NCBI RefSeq assembly: GCF_024763615.1
Contig: NC_077222.1
Location: forward strand, 17,050,001-17,114,000
Length of the DNA stretch: 64,000 nucleotides
Source: Phlebotomus papatasi
Lineage: Eukaryota > Arthropoda > Insecta > Diptera > Psychodidae
Direction of reading: 5' to 3'
The translations under genes and the position numbers were made by a program. Positions within the stretch are counted from its first letter, which is position 1. Each line of letters opens with the position of its first letter. Below are positions 45,303 through 58,877 of the stretch, piece after piece. The notes below the pieces were generated by a model. That model ran no database searches. It saw nothing but the letters and a program-made list of their open reading frames with translations, and was not told the origin of the DNA.

Positions 45303-46399
45303 CATATAAAAGCTAGTGGTCTATGCTATCATAAATGATATTACGTTTAAAAGTTCTATAAATTATAATAAAATAATTATAAAATAAAATTCTGTTCCAT
45401 TCTATTTTATTCTAAAGTTCTAAGTTTGAAAGTTTAGCCGAGACACTTCATACTGAATTATAATTTACTATAAAGAAAATAAACTATGATATTATGGCAT
45501 TAATTTTTAGTATAATAAATTACATTTTGAAATTACATTTTTATGTTTAAATTTTGCGATTAGGAGGGGTCGGTCGTGCTTGAAGTTGGAAATTTGTTTA
45601 AAATGTTTCACATGCAATTTTTCCAATAATATGAAAATATATCCTTAACATTGCAAGTCCATCAAATTTTGCGGGTAGAACTTTCATCAGGTTAAAATAT
45701 TGTTTAAAATTTAATTGTTTTAGGTAGACTCAGAATAGCGCAATCGATCTGATTTAACCAAAGATTTACACCTTAAAACTCTTTTTATTTTTATCTTTAA
45801 GTTTGAATATTGGCTAACCATATTGCAAGCCAAAAAGACTGTTGTTTTTTCAATATATAATTTTCCATTAGTAAGAAATTATGTTTTATTAACATTAGGA
45901 GATGGAACCTAATTTACCTTTTTCAAAAACTTTCGATTTAACATTTGTGTCAAAGAAATGGGCCGCCTAAGACAGAGAATAAAGTGCAATTACACCTTCA
46001 GACTTTTAAAATTCAACTGTTCTGCTTGTGCAGAAATCAGGAATCTTCCGAAACGAGACTGAACCTTTAATCTAAAACCTGTATAGTGCGAACTTCTAAA
46101 GGACCAAATAGACTCAGACTAATTCGGCAGTAAAATATTAGGTAAAGGAAATTTATGCAAAGAACCTTTAATCGTATTCGTAGTGTATGACAGTTTGAGA
46201 TAAGTTTTTAATCTCAAATTTCACAAGCTAAATATTCTCGAAGATCAGTCTTAGTCTATTTGAGCCCTATAAAGGCGTTGTAGCCCATATAATTGTCCCA
46301 ATATTTAAATCGCTATCTTTTCAGCTATAAGCTTCTCATTCTTGTTTTCAAAATAGATCTATTCGAAGGATTTCAATTTATTATTATAACCTCCCACAG
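45303..46399. other. AT-rich sequence with an old repeat
   Basis: GGACCAAATAGACTCAGAC (46100) and GTCTTAGTCTATTTGAGCCC (46246) are imperfect inverses, so a worn MITE may lie at about 46055-46275. No gene. Confidence 0.4.
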
Positions 46400-48240
46400 T
46401 TGATCACTAATATTTACAGTCTAAATATTTTTCCAGAATTTTTTCCAGTCTGTTCCACCAGTGAATTGAGCCAAATATCTGGCAATTGTGCTTTTTGGGG
46501 GGACTTGATCAAGTGGAATGTGAGTAGAGGTGGGTGTTTATTTTATGATCGCGATCGTCTGTCGCGTGTTTATCGCCATCACACCTACATACAACCCCCA
46601 TGATCTCGATCAAGCTGGGCTCTTTTTTTTCCTCTATTGTGCGTCTCGATGTTTTGATCGACCCTTTTTGGCTGTTTTTTTTTCCCAGGCCTGGGAGATT
46701 AATTTTCAACTCTCTGTCCATTTTAATTTCAAGTCGTGCGCTTTTTGTCTGTTTCGGGAGAGGTACCCGGGCACATGAAAAAAAAAGACAGCCAAAAAGG
46801 CCCAATGATCACTCAGTGTTGCGTTGTCAAGAGCATTTCTTCAAAAGTCACGATCGTACAGAGAGATCTTGAAATTTGGAACTGATGGTGCACAAAAAAA
46901 AGAACTTATCTCTTGGGATGGTGGAACTGAAGGGGGGCTCGGTATTGTGGCTCTCAGTGAGAGATGCTGTACGTATACAATCTCAGGCTAAGATGACAAA
47001 AATCACTTGGGGCCCCGATCGTTTCGCATTTGCTTAATTGTATTAAGAAAGGCAGAGTCGGTTGTGTGCAGTGTCGTTTTGGCGATATTTAAATCTGTGT
47101 TGCTTCTCGCGATACTTTCTGGTATAAAATATTCCTGGGTGCTCAAATGGTTCTCTGATGTGTCGTTTTTTTTCCTACATTGGTCTCTCCTCTGTATCTT
47201 CATTTGTAAGCATCGCCAGAAGTAATTCGATGATATTCCTGCGTGGCTTCGGCCAGAGACCCGATGCGTACGCAAAGAGTGGATGGCTTCTTGGGAGCCC
47301 AAGCAAACATCCATCGGAGTTGTGAGTGAGAGAGAGCAAGCCTCTTTGGGAGTCAAACCTCTGACTTGAGTCAACTACCCTTACCGGTCATTCACCCAAT
47401 GACAAGCATAACATAAACATCAACAGAACAGATAGTGAATACTCGTGTGTATTGTACATAAATATTATTTTCCAAAGCATATACCATAAGTGTGCATACA
47501 TATGGGAGAGCGCAGGAGATAACGATATTATTTTTATGTTTATTATAATTCAAGACGGCCATTTTTGAAATCTCTACAATATACACTTCTCCTCATTCCT
47601 TTTTTGTATTATTATTATTTTTTTTTTAAATAAAATAATAACAACCACTACATACAATTCAAACAAGCATCTCGCTCTCGTACTCGAGGATCACGATCGC
47701 TGTGGGGACGCGAAATAGGAACTTCACAACATAAGATCTCTCCACTCTATTATCTTTTCACACTCCCAACCAGCATTATTTTCCATTTATTCACGCCAAC
47801 ACATTTTGGGCCTATTCAAGCCCATCTCCATCGTCGATCGTGTGTGGAATTTTTTGGCCAACTCCCTCACCAGCAGACATGGGGTCTCTGGGATTTCATA
47901 ATAATCCATCAGAGATAGTGGCGTGAGAGACCGCTCTAATCAGTAACTCGATAAGGCAACTCCATGAACCTTATCTGGTTTGTTTATGCCACAAATGAAA
48001 CACGCAAAAGATCGTAAAAACAGCCACATTCTGCCGAGACTACCGAGAGCCACAGATATGCAGCGAGTACAGCAGTAATTGAAAAGAAAATTGCTAATAT
48101 TAATATTAATCTGGAGGAATCGTGGCTGAAGCGCTTCGTGGGATTGATGATTGTATCTTTTACAGGGGTTGTCAGTATAGGGATTTGTTCCACCTTAACG
48201 TTCTTAAGGAGTTACGTGGATCTCGCTAACAAAAAAAAAT
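46400..48240. other. GC-richer, low-repeat island; no gene identified
   Basis: Balanced composition with frequent CGATC words (46548 ATGATCGCGATCGTC, 47692 GATCACGATCGC). Overlapping frames up to 123 codons (47003-47374, minus) without recognised domains. Plausibly conserved non-coding DNA. Confidence 0.4.
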
Positions 48241-48472
48241 AGCATATTTTCTTTACATCTTCTTTGACAAAATAAAAAAAAAATTAAATTCAAGCTGTTA
48301 AGCATATAAAAGCACAATAATTTAACTATATTTTTTGAAATTTGCTTTTCAAAATTTTGAAAATTCAGCTGTTGGGACCTGATTTTTAGAGACGGTTTTT
48401 ATGATAAAACATGCTTTTTGGTGGACAAGATTTGTCAGAGTATATTTATCTGACGCCAAAAAATTAAATAGG
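48241..48472. other. AT-rich spacer
   Basis: Nothing recognised. Confidence 0.4.
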
Positions 48473-48694
48473 GGAAACTAGGGCACTTTCAAACACGGGG
48501 TAGCACCAAACACTAATTTTTATTTCTAAACTACTTGAACTATCTCGACCATTTCTTAAGTGGACAAGCATCCCTATAATTTCTGTAAATTTCTATAAGT
48601 CTTGTCCTGTGAATTTAAATATCTGATTAAAAAATCGCAGTGTTTGGTGCTACCCCGTGTTTGGTGGCTCCCCAGTTGGAGGTGCCCCAGCTGA
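48473..48694. mobile_element. TAGGGG-type MITE with inner 24-bp inverted repeat
   Basis: The left end TAGGGGAAACTAGGGCAC and right GGTGCCCCAGCTGATG are rough inverses. Inside, AAACACGGGGTAGCACCAAA, CACT and AGTGTTTGGTGCTACCCCGT, GTTT pair perfectly. Confidence 0.75.
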
Positions 48695-49232
48695 TGAGTT
48701 AAATTCGTATCTCCTTAAAAAAAGCATTTTTTGACTAAAAAGTGTAAAAATCTTTATCCTAACAGATATTTTTCTCACAATATGAGAAGAAAATTCTTTT
48801 TTTCGTCTACTCCATATGATAGCAGGGATAAAATCTTTAGCGTGGAAGTATCCTAAGCAAAAACACTTTTCAGGATTCTAAATTTTATTTCAGAAACTGA
48901 TTTTTTTACTTAAATCAGACCTACAATTCTGTATATAAGACTTTGTTTTATGAAAGTCCTAGTTCAGGAGTTTTTTTTAAATTTCATTATCTAAATTTAA
49001 ATAAAAAAAACTAATTCTAATTTTGAATTCAGTTTTTGTAGATTAATTCATTATATCCTTAATATATATTAGTAAAAAAATTACATATGTTCCTTATAGA
49101 AATTAGAAAGAAAAACTTTTAATTTATGTATACGTTAAGAGATTTTGAAAAACAAAAATACATACCGTAATATAATTTCAGGTTATAGCATTTAGGAAAA
49201 ATCATAATATCTAAAGTATGGTCGTTTTCTAT
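48695..49232. other. AT-rich sequence, nothing recognised
   Basis: No feature seen. Confidence 0.4.
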
Positions 49233-50668
49233 TAGGGGAGACCGGGGAGATTTGGGACACTCATGTTTTGACTTCGAGACACTATTCCAAAAAATCACGA
49301 TAGTGTATTACAATTTTATGCGGTTTATAGGATACTTATGGGTATGACTTTATAAAAAGTACTCGACAGAACTTGGAAAACAAATTAGTTTTCTTGGAGA
49401 AGATAAAACATTTAACTTGACGCTTTGTCCCAAACCTCCCCAAAATGGGGTAGTATGGAACATATTTTTTCTCGCACAATTTGCATTATTGGAGCACGTT
49501 AATTAATTTTAAATACTAGATTAAAAATATTTCTGATAGAAATAAAAATGTTTCATCTTTTATTTCATACTTAGAAATTAATATCAATTTTATTTGTACA
49601 GTACAGTCATTTATTGTCAATCAATTATTTGAAGTATTTTCTTATTATTTACCATCTACCTTTCTTTGCTTTTTTATTCTAAATATTGCAATCATGATCA
49701 TCGAATTCGTGATGCTAGTTGATTCTCTTAACACTTTTAATTTTGAACTCATTGACGGATTCCTGTTTGATTTTACGACAATTGCATGGTACCTGTTTTT
49801 TCCTTATTTATTTAAAATAGCTCTCGCCTTGCCTTTTCTGGAGAACTTGTAAAAATTGTAGAGGATATTGTTCGAGAAATTTTCGAGAAAAGTTTTTAAC
49901 GAGATTGGGCAAAGATCGAATTTCCTCTGAGAAGGAATTATTGATTCCCTAATGATGATTTAATTGTCCCTGTAGTTAGAGAAATTTGCTTAACTGGTAA
50001 ACTTTGCACAAGAGGGAGATTTTCAGTAGAAACTGGGCCATTTTGGGCCATTTTGACAATAAAAAATTGCACGTCACCTACAATCTTGTCGAAAATCAAC
50101 GTCAAATTCATCCCCATTCAGGTGTCCCAAACATCTCCGCGTGTAGTTTTGGTATTTGAAACATTTATGTAAAAAACAGGAGCAATTTTTATCAATTTTT
50201 AAAAAAGTGTTCATAGAATTAAAACAATAAAACTGAGGATATCCATTCTTTTAGTCAAGATCTACCCTCTGGCAAGTGGCCTCCAACGTCGAAGCCAATT
50301 TCTTACATTCACATACAAATGCATATGGGAATTTTTCTGCACTCGTGACCGTTACACGATATATGTCACAATTGAGGTGTGCCTTGTACACAGGACTTTA
50401 GGCCTTCTAAAGATGGATAAATATTTTATATTTCTATCTAAAATGTTTTTCGTAACTTGAAGTGTAAGCTGAGTTTAAAAGCAATTTATGAGTTGGCTTC
50501 AAACAACTCCATATAAAAAAAAAACCTTTAGGCAGGGGCTAGGTCAAGATACATCTTAATATTGCCTACAATTGAGGAGTGGTTAAATCCCATTTATTTA
50601 AAAAAAAATAATGAAAAAATCTCCTTGTCCCACACTACCCCTGTCCCAAACTTCCCCGGTCTCCCCTA
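49233..50668. mobile_element. TAGGGG-type long non-autonomous element (1.44 kb)
   Basis: Left TAGGGGAGACCGGGGAGATT, TGGGACA; right TGTCCCAAACTTCCCCGGTC, TCCCCTA; inverse over about 27 bp with few mismatches, TA at each side. Internal echoes of the terminus occur (TTTGTCCCAAACCTCCCC at 49423, GGTGTCCCAAACATCTCC at 50122). No transposase frame. Confidence 0.8.
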
Positions 50669-51000
50669 CCTAAAGATAATCCCATTAGTTTCTTACCAAC
50701 TCATTTCACGGCTTAAACCGTAAGACTGTCTACGGTATTGGCTTGAGATTATAATCCTTAGTCTGAAAACCTTTTAAGGTTTATCTTAATGGTATTTTCG
50801 CAATATTAAAGATCTTTTATTCCCATTTTGAAAATTCTTTGCAAGTGCTCGGTGTTTAGGAATTCAAGACTTTCGTAACTGGTATCAACCTTTCGTCTGA
50901 AGATATGGCTGTGACTGGCGGCAATCAAATCCTAAAATAGATGACCCGTGTTTATTATGACGATTATGACCAATAAAGTACTTCTGAATCTGAATGACCT
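50669..51000. other. Spacer sequence
   Basis: Nothing firmly recognised; CGGCTTAAACCGTAAG near 50708 loosely recalls the TTAAGC-type ends at 8281. Confidence 0.35.
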
Positions 51001-54000
51001 CCCCCTTGGCGTTTCCATCTTCAAACCACGTTCGCTGCACCTAATGCCTGGATCTCGAGCATACCCACAATTCAGGCATATTTATGAGCCATATTATACC
51101 GAAGATAGAAATGGGAGAAAAACAAAAGTTCTCCTTATGCGTTGCGTTCTTGATATTAAAAAGTACGCGACGTTTTAGCGTACTCGGCCTCTCCCCTTCT
51201 CTGACTTTTTCCATCCACTCTGCTCAGCAACATTGTGTATAGTAAATTGTAAGAAGAACAGTTGAAGTCTTTGGCTTGGCTTGGCTTCTCCCCACACATT
51301 GCCGTTCGCGTTTGTCGCGCTTTTTATTTATACACACGTACATTTTTGTACCACACGCTTATTATCGTAGGTCGGGAGAAATCTCTTATAGAACAAGCCT
51401 CTTATCCATGAAAGAATGGGAGTGCAATTCTTGCATTATGCTGCCTCCATGAGTAGGACTTGGTGCTTTTGTTTTTTTTCTGTTTTTGCTTCATACAGAA
51501 TCAAAAGAGATCTTTTGCGTAAGATTGAGGTCGGTTTTTGTACTTGCTTAAGGTGACTTTTCACCTGAACCAAGCATAGCTAATTTCGAGTTGGTGGGAT
51601 ATAGCCAAAAAGTCAGAAGGGGACGTCCAGCTGGGTTGTTATTATGAAAAGTCTCTAAATGAGAGGAAAAAAATAAAGTGCGAAAGCAGGAATACCTGAT
51701 TTATGTGATCCTCTCAGTGTCTGACTAATATCACTTTAGTGACCTGTCTATTCGGCTCATCGACTCGTTGAGACATGTAGAGACATGTTGTTCTGCCTTC
51801 GCGAAATCTCCTCTTTCAATCACCTTCTTGCCCTCTTATCGGATGACCATCGAATTGCCGCTTCGGATTCCAGCTCATGTTAATTCACAACACTTACAGA
51901 TTCTGACTGTGATGAGTGTTGTCCACCAGAAAATGAGTTTCTTCAGCCGGATCCCTTCCTTCTAGCCCCTTCCTGCGCCATCATGGCAATCTTCTCTGGC
52001 TCATCTTTTGGCGTTTATTAAATTTATTTCTCTTGTCTTTTTTATCTCGTTGAGTTTTCTTCATTCGGGGAGAGAAAGAAACAATCAAAAGACGAGGTCT
52101 GAATGTGTCATTTGGCATGAGAAGGCGACAAAACGTGATCAGAATGCTAATTTACGGTGACCAAAAAACCACTTCATGCAGAAAACGGCGCTCTCTTGAG
52201 ACATTGTAACATGATCATCGATTTGTCCAATTTAATATCGGAGTTATTCCTTTGTCTCTCTGGCACTGCAAGGTAACCCTCGAGTGCCGGAAGGAAGCCA
52301 AACCCTTCTAAACAATTACGCATTGTCAGTACCCCATACTAAAAAGTCGCAAGAGTATCCTACTCAAAATCTAACTCAGTTCTTTATGGTTCTTTATCTT
52401 ATCGAGATCGATTGTTGACTAATGCTCCTATTTTATACAATAGCCTGGTTTTTCTTAATAGAATGTTTGTCACTCTCTGGTGAAATATTTGTCGAGTGGC
52501 AGAGAGTTGGCACAGTTTTATTCCAAACAAATACAGCACACTTTCTGAGAAATATATGTTCTTGAGCAAACTAAGCGAATCAGGTGGTGCACTTAATTGG
52601 TTCTTTCTTTTGTTTGACGCTTTTCAAGAGGCATCCAAGTACTAAGCAAATATTCGTTTGAGTTCAAAAAAAATCTATATTTATAAAATTATTAGCTATT
52701 TCTTGAAATAACTGTATTAAAATTAAAATTTCAATTGCAAATAAAATTGATTGAATGGTATTAATATTAACCGACAATTTGAATGACAATTCGAAATCGA
52801 AAATCGATTAATCGATTTTACGTCGATAACTCATCGCGCCTTGGATTTGACATTTCCCAGCATTCGGCAGTGTGTTCAACATGGCGTAGAAGGAACGTAC
52901 TAGAAGCTCCTCACGATTGCAATTATATTTTTGGTCATTCGAGCCGGATAGTTTATTCACACTTTTATAAGTAATTCCACAGGTTAGATGTTCACTCAAT
53001 GGTCAGCCCCTGATTCCAGTCACATCTCTGTGGACACAAATGGCCCAAATGGCAGTGTTTTCCCACCGTCTGTGTGTATTGATGCGCGAAGAGGTTGCAC
53101 CTCAGAGTGCAAATTGGCCCTCAAAGGATGCACTGATGAGAGGAAGTGGCAATTTATCGGTTCAATCACTTGTGCAAAAATCTCAATTTTCAACTGAAAA
53201 TTGTCTCGATATTGTCTTCGTCATCGCCTGATTGCTTCTTTGTCTCAATAAGAGACTTTTTTTGTTGTCTCCAGGAAACCCATTTCCTGCGATCATCTGC
53301 GACTGGGACGTGTAAATCTGATCCTGCTGCGGGATTTCTTCGTGGTTTCTTTCGCACCCTCATAGGATTAATTACCCGAGAGTCTCGAAGGGAATGTGAA
53401 CAGTGGCAGATAGAAGGGGAGATTACTTGCGAGGGGTCTGGAAAAGTGCATCGGCATGTGAACAAATAAGGTTTTTGTGCTTCGGTGAAAGAAGTCACTG
53501 AGGGTGTGTTCCAGAAGCTCATTACAGCTCTAAATCTGAAGACTGGTGCTACAAATATAAATAAGAACTTCCTGTCAGGCTTTATGTCCCTAAATGATGA
53601 AGTTTGTATGATGTCCACCTTTTTCCTTAAACACAATACCGCAAAGTATTATTCTTGTAACAAGATGACAAACTGGTTCTCTTAATCGATGCTCTTAAAT
53701 GCCGCAAGTACACTAAACTTCCTCCCTTTTTATTTTCTTCAGTGCACTTGCTCTGTGCTATTCACACAATTAAAATTCATTCGTTTTTTCTTTCAATTAA
53801 AAACAACTCGTCTTTTTGTCCGAGAGTTTAATCTCGTACAGAACGATGGTGTGCTGGAGAAAAGCGGCGCCGATGCCTTTGAAATGACGAACATATGGAG
53901 AAAAATCCCATTTCCTCCTGGAATTATCTCGTGACAGAGAATTCTGGGCAGACAAAGACTTCCTTTGGAGGAATACCAGAAAGACAGAAAATTGCACAAA

Positions 54001-54760
54001 TAGCGTCATTTCTATGCACTTATTGTACGGCTTTTCTATGCTATCGAAAAGATCAGCAGCGTCGTGATCAATTCTTTAGCTCTTTTAGCTATTCCCCCTC
54101 ATGAATGCTAAGAAAATTGTAGGCATAAGAGAATAATAGATGATTGTTAGGGATTTCTTGAGTGGAGAAAAATTCTAAATTGGATGTCCTAGAGACATAA
54201 TAAAATTGCCTTCGATTATAATGACCTTGTCTTCTAAACTAGTAATCACGTTTAGTAAAGTAAATTTAATAAATATTTGCCATCAATTAACTTCAACGTT
54301 CGATATTTGATTTTTCAAAGAATGTCTTTATAATCATGCATCTCTTATCTTTCATCTTAGATCCTTTCAATTCTGTCTCCGATGGTCATGAATAGAAACC
54401 TTCCAGTGAGCAAGGTATTTTATGCACAAGATCGAACAATGGAAACATTAAAGAAATTAATTGTCCAACCTGAGATTCTTGAAGGATTTTCCTCTTGGCA
54501 CCAACAAAATGTCTCGAAATATGAGTTGAGAATGAATAATCAGTGTATAAATTTCACCAATAATAAGCTCCTCAATTTATGAACTTCTCCAAAGAATACC
54601 TTTTGAAGGAATCCCATTGTTCTGCACCAGGAACAAAAAGTGCTTGTCTCTCCGTGTTGGCAGAATGTGGCAGAACGTGCCAGAAAATCATATAAACTTG
54701 ATAGTTCTGGACTAAAAAGCAACGAACCATGCGTCAATCGTGATAAGGTAAATGGCTGAG
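51001..54760. other. Long low-repeat region of balanced composition; no gene identified
   Basis: The largest stretch without detectable transposons. Overlapping frames of 60-148 codons on both strands (for example 53146-53469 plus and 53190-53636 minus, antisense to each other) have no recognisable domains. Candidate for conserved regulatory DNA or untranslated exons; unproven. Confidence 0.4.
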
Positions 54761-55537
54761 ATGATCACTATAATACCTCAACAAATGTTTTTTTTTTAAA
54801 TAAATTGTAAGGCAACCCCAGTCTTTTTCTCTTTCAAATTAATTATTTCAACTAAATGAAACTTATATCAAATTGGTTATGTTTCGGAAAGGGAAAAATG
54901 TGTAGAGCAGATGGTGTTTGTGAAATTAGAAGAAACGAAATATTATCGCTGACCCAGATCTCGAAACATTAGATTCTTGTTGGGATTTCTCAGTATGGGA
55001 TTGAATGGATGGAATTAAACACCATTCCGACAGTTTCTCAGACTTGTGGTAAACACCTGGAGCTAAAGAAGGTTTTTGTCTTTCAGTTTAAAAGCGGAAA
55101 AGTGGTATTTAACGCGGTCATTGGACTTGGAGTCTTTTAAACTCCGCAGAAAGGCTATCTTTTCCTCCCCATTGAGTTTGCTGGAAATGATATAGAATTA
55201 ATTGTAGAGGAGGTTCTTCAAGTTCAATCCCTCTAACAGCCTGAAAAAGTGACCCTCCGATGACAGTGCCATTGGCCTTTTTACACGAAAATTAGTATTT
55301 TGAGAAAAGGGGAAGATAATCCACTACTACCATGAAGAATATTTAAAATAATACACTGAGAAAAACTGTTTAGAATTCAACAAAATGGTGTAGATTTTTA
55401 ATTAAATTGTTTTATTACAAATTTCTGTATTGATTATTTGAATAAAAAACTAAACACGACTGTGTAAAACACTTTAAAGTCATTTACTTAAAAAATGAGA
55501 CAATATATCAAGATACTTTATATTAATTTTGCAACTT
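54761..55537. other. Unique sequence
   Basis: TACACTGAGAAAAACTGTTT near 55353 resembles the TACACAGAGAAAAA termini of other elements here, but no partner end was found. Confidence 0.35.
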
Positions 55538-58019
55538 TTAACTCTTTCGCGTCATTATGGTCATATATGACCCGGGGAAAAACATTTTGAACTTTTACAT
55601 TAATTGAAATCTATCGGTTTGTGCACGGCATCATAATAGAAGGATGTAAGATTATTGACTAATTTTCTCAAGACTCCAGATATTCAGGAAAAGAAAATAA
55701 TTGAGATCAAGAATCACTAATTTCGAACTTTGTGAAATGACTTTTCTTTTTCAAAATTAGGAGCTTAATAGCTCCTAAACTAAAAAAGATATCGACTTGC
55801 GGTTTTCGGCAAAGGTTATATATCGGGTGAAAATTGCAACTTGGTGCATAGACCCCCCACCCCCACCCCTCCTTCCGCCATTTTGGAGACCCCCCTTTTT
55901 TTGTTTTCTCAATAGCTCCGCCCCTATGGCATTCAGCGGACTCAAATTTTAGTATGTTATAGCTGGGCCTTAGAGCTTTCCATCAATACCAAACTTAAGG
56001 TCCCCCGACCCCCCTGACCCGAGCTATAAGGGTCCAAAAAAAAATTCTTGAAATGGCCATTACTCCGGTTCTAATTGTCAGAATTTAAAAAGTGAGGGCT
56101 TTTTGGAAAGCTCTCGTGAAATGCCACTTCCCCTTCTAACATCGCAAGTTCATAAAACCACCGCTAGGGGCGCTTTTTTTAAAAAGAAAATTTTTAAATC
56201 TTAAAAGTTAAATAACTCAAAAATTCCATTGTGCATCGGTCTGAAAATTTAGTATGTTGTAGCCGTTGATTATACCTATCAAACAAAAAAAACCTTAAGT
56301 CGATCTAAAACCCCTGACCCGAGCTATAAGGGGTCAAAGTTCGAACATTGACCGGCCTCTATCTCCGGTTCTAATTAACATAGCGACCTAAATTTTACCT
56401 TTTTGGTTTCGTCTCGATGAGCACTTTCAGATGGAAGTTCAAAAAGTCACCATAGGTGGCGCTGTGATAGCGTCAAAATTCATCGAAATTCAAAGTCACT
56501 TTTCTCAAAAACGGCATTGTGCAAGTTAATGAAATTTTAGTATGTTGTAGTCCAGTCTAGGACGTTTCCAAAATGGTGCGTATGCGCGCTGTGGTTTCAA
56601 TAGAACCGGAGATATGAGGGGTCAAAGTTCACAAAATTCAAAAAATCATATCTCCGGTTCTATGTGACCGATTTTGATTAATGAGGGCTTAAACGAAAGA
56701 TCTCACCAAATGCTACAACTTTCTAGAATATTTGAACTTCGTGGGACCAACACCAGGGGCGCCACAGTCGAAAAACCAATTTCAATATCACATAACCTCA
56801 ATTATCTCGACTGTCGCTGAACCGATTTTGATGATTACTTCAACATAATTGTAGAGCACATTTGTCTCTACATTTCGTCCATACATCATTTTCCACTCAG
56901 ACTACGCTATCACTCCGATTTTGCCGTTTAAGTGTGAAAAAATTGATTTTTCCCATAATAACGCTTTGAAATCACTCAGATGCCAATTTGACTGCCTCTA
57001 CTCCACCAAGACACTTAAAATAGGGGTTTAAATGGAAAGTCCCGCAAAATACAACAATTCTTTGATATAGTTGAAGTTCAACAAATGACTACTTGGGGCA
57101 CTCTGGATGAAAAAACGAGTTAAGAAACAAAAAACCTCGCTTATCTTGGCTTCTGAGTAATCGATGAGTTCAAGTTCTACGGCAAAATTATAGAGAACAT
57201 TCTGGTCTACATTTCACCCATATAACACTTTTCTGTCAGTTCATCCAAATCCTTGATATTTTGGTTTAAATACAAAATTTGTATAATTTCACGAATTTGA
57301 TTCAAGATAACTGAATGGCGACTCACAATTTCAGCTCTAAATCGAATTTGCATGCACTCCGAGTTAGCTCACGTTAAGAATCTCACCTACATAAGCCGGT
57401 TAGGATTATCTGTCCCTTTTGATATAATAAACTACTCTCAATTTTTCAGAAATGCGTGTAGAATTTTCCGGGTCATATATATGACCCTATTGTCGGCAAG
57501 GGTAACAGTGTTTTCGTCCCAAACCTATAGCGAAATGTAGTTGGGACATTTTTTTTCTTTGTGAAATGCTGGTGGGATATCTTGCTCCTGGACATTTCAT
57601 CTTATATCTGATGAATTATAACATATTTTGCAATATTTTAGAGTATTCTGCAAGCGTCTCATATTGTACAATTGTATTGTGTGTGAATAAATATGTGGAT
57701 AAGTTTATTTTTGCCAAACACCACTCAAAATATTGCGACAGTGACTGTTCAAGGGATTACCAGGAAGATTCCTTGGCCAAATTAATAACTTCAAGCAAAA
57801 AATAACTCTTAGAAAGCCCGTGATATAGATTTTGAAAATGGTATGTACACTTCCCTTGAGGACAATAGGGTCATATATGACCCGGGGTTTTCCGAGTTTT
57901 CACGCAATGGAAATTTTTTTTCTTCTCTGAACTTTGATTATTTGATCATAAAGCATTAGAAAAAACTCAATTTAACATGAATTCATCTACTGAATAAAAG
58001 TGTGACGCGGAAGAGTTAA
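55538..58019. mobile_element. piggyBac-like element, copy 2, with a large internal replacement (2.48 kb)
   Basis: The same TTAACTCTTTCGCGTC start and TTAA end as 11898-12854, with the near-palindrome GGTCATATATGACC at left (55558-55573), centre (57470-57487, two bases longer) and right (57868-57883). Flanks match copy 1 closely up to about 55757 and again from about 57418. Between these points about 1.65 kb of unrelated sequence stands where copy 1 has under 100 bp. No transposase. Confidence 0.85.
55758..57417. repeat. Degenerate ~300-bp tandem repeat inside the piggyBac-like element
   Basis: Starts with a 9-bp-stem hairpin (TTAGGAGCT..AGCTCCTAA) and the GATATCGACTTGCGGTTTTC motif shared with 9670. 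Then comes a repeating order: (C)TCCGGTTCTAAT, AAAGCTCTCG or similar, CATCGCAAGTTCA, a GGCGC box, and TTTTAGTATGTT(A/G)TAG. The last word recurs at 55951, 56251 and 56539; related text continues near 56850 and 57190. About five worn units. Confidence 0.65.
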
Positions 58020-58361
58020 GAACCAATTTTTTATAAGGGTAAATGTAAATATACCCCGATTTTAGATAATTAATTTAAGGGTAAAATTAACATTACCTAA
58101 ATGTTGGTTTATCTTTTTCGGTTTTCAGCATTATAAGTTACTTGTACTTAAAAAAAATGAGAAAGTGTCTCGATTTTGCAGAATTCTCGAACTTACGAGA
58201 TAGAACTCTTAGTTAATTACGTTTTCGCATGATTTTTGGACACATACCGCGGTTCAAAAGTATTTTTTCTTATCAATTTTAAAAATCCTATGTGTTTCTA
58301 TAGAGAATTCAAGTTAATCGGAAAAAAAATAGACTAGTTCTACTGCTAGCCGTGGAGCTCC
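58020..58361. other. AT-rich spacer
   Basis: Nothing recognised. Confidence 0.4.
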
Positions 58362-58877
58362 TTACCCCTTTAACGACGAGACAGTTTTCGCTGACCGAAA
58401 TTCAGCGAAAAAAATGAAACCGATAAACAGAACTTGTAAAACGTCTTACATCTTAACTTCGAAAAGCAAACAGAGTCTGATTTGGTGTATTTTTTGTCTC
58501 TACGAACGATAGAGGCAAAAATAGCCCAAAAATTTAAGTAATTTTTCTGACGATACCAATGACTGACAATTTTCACTCTAACGAAAAATCTTATGTTTGA
58601 GTATTGTAGTTTCCTTTTCCAAAACGGTTTTGCTTAAAAAAGAAGTATAAAAAATAATTAAAATTAATTTTCAATATGAGAATTTAAAAATTCGTCATTT
58701 TTGAGCTTAAATATTTATCATATAGCAAATAGGTGGAGACTTGCAAAATATATCCTAGAATCCATCAACCTTCTACTTTGCAATTACATATAAATACAAG
58801 AAAAAAAACTTTAGGTAGTCAGGAAAAATTATTTTCTTAATGGGACACCGGTGTTCCAATCGTCCTTAAAGGGTTAA
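58362..58877. mobile_element. TTAA-flanked MITE family 8, copy 1 (516 bp)
   Basis: The right end CTTAAAGGGTTAA and a worn left end TTACCCCTTTAACGACGAGA match, in reverse orientation, the element at 61351-62300 (GACGAGAC, CTGACCGAA, AAAATGAAAC, GTCTTACATC). The TTAA ends suggest piggyBac-type mobilisation, of a different family from 11898. Confidence 0.7.

Noticed and set aside
53146..53636. Antisense pair of 107- and 148-codon frames as genes
   Set aside because: Mutually antisense and without motifs; most likely mirror images of the same chance opening.
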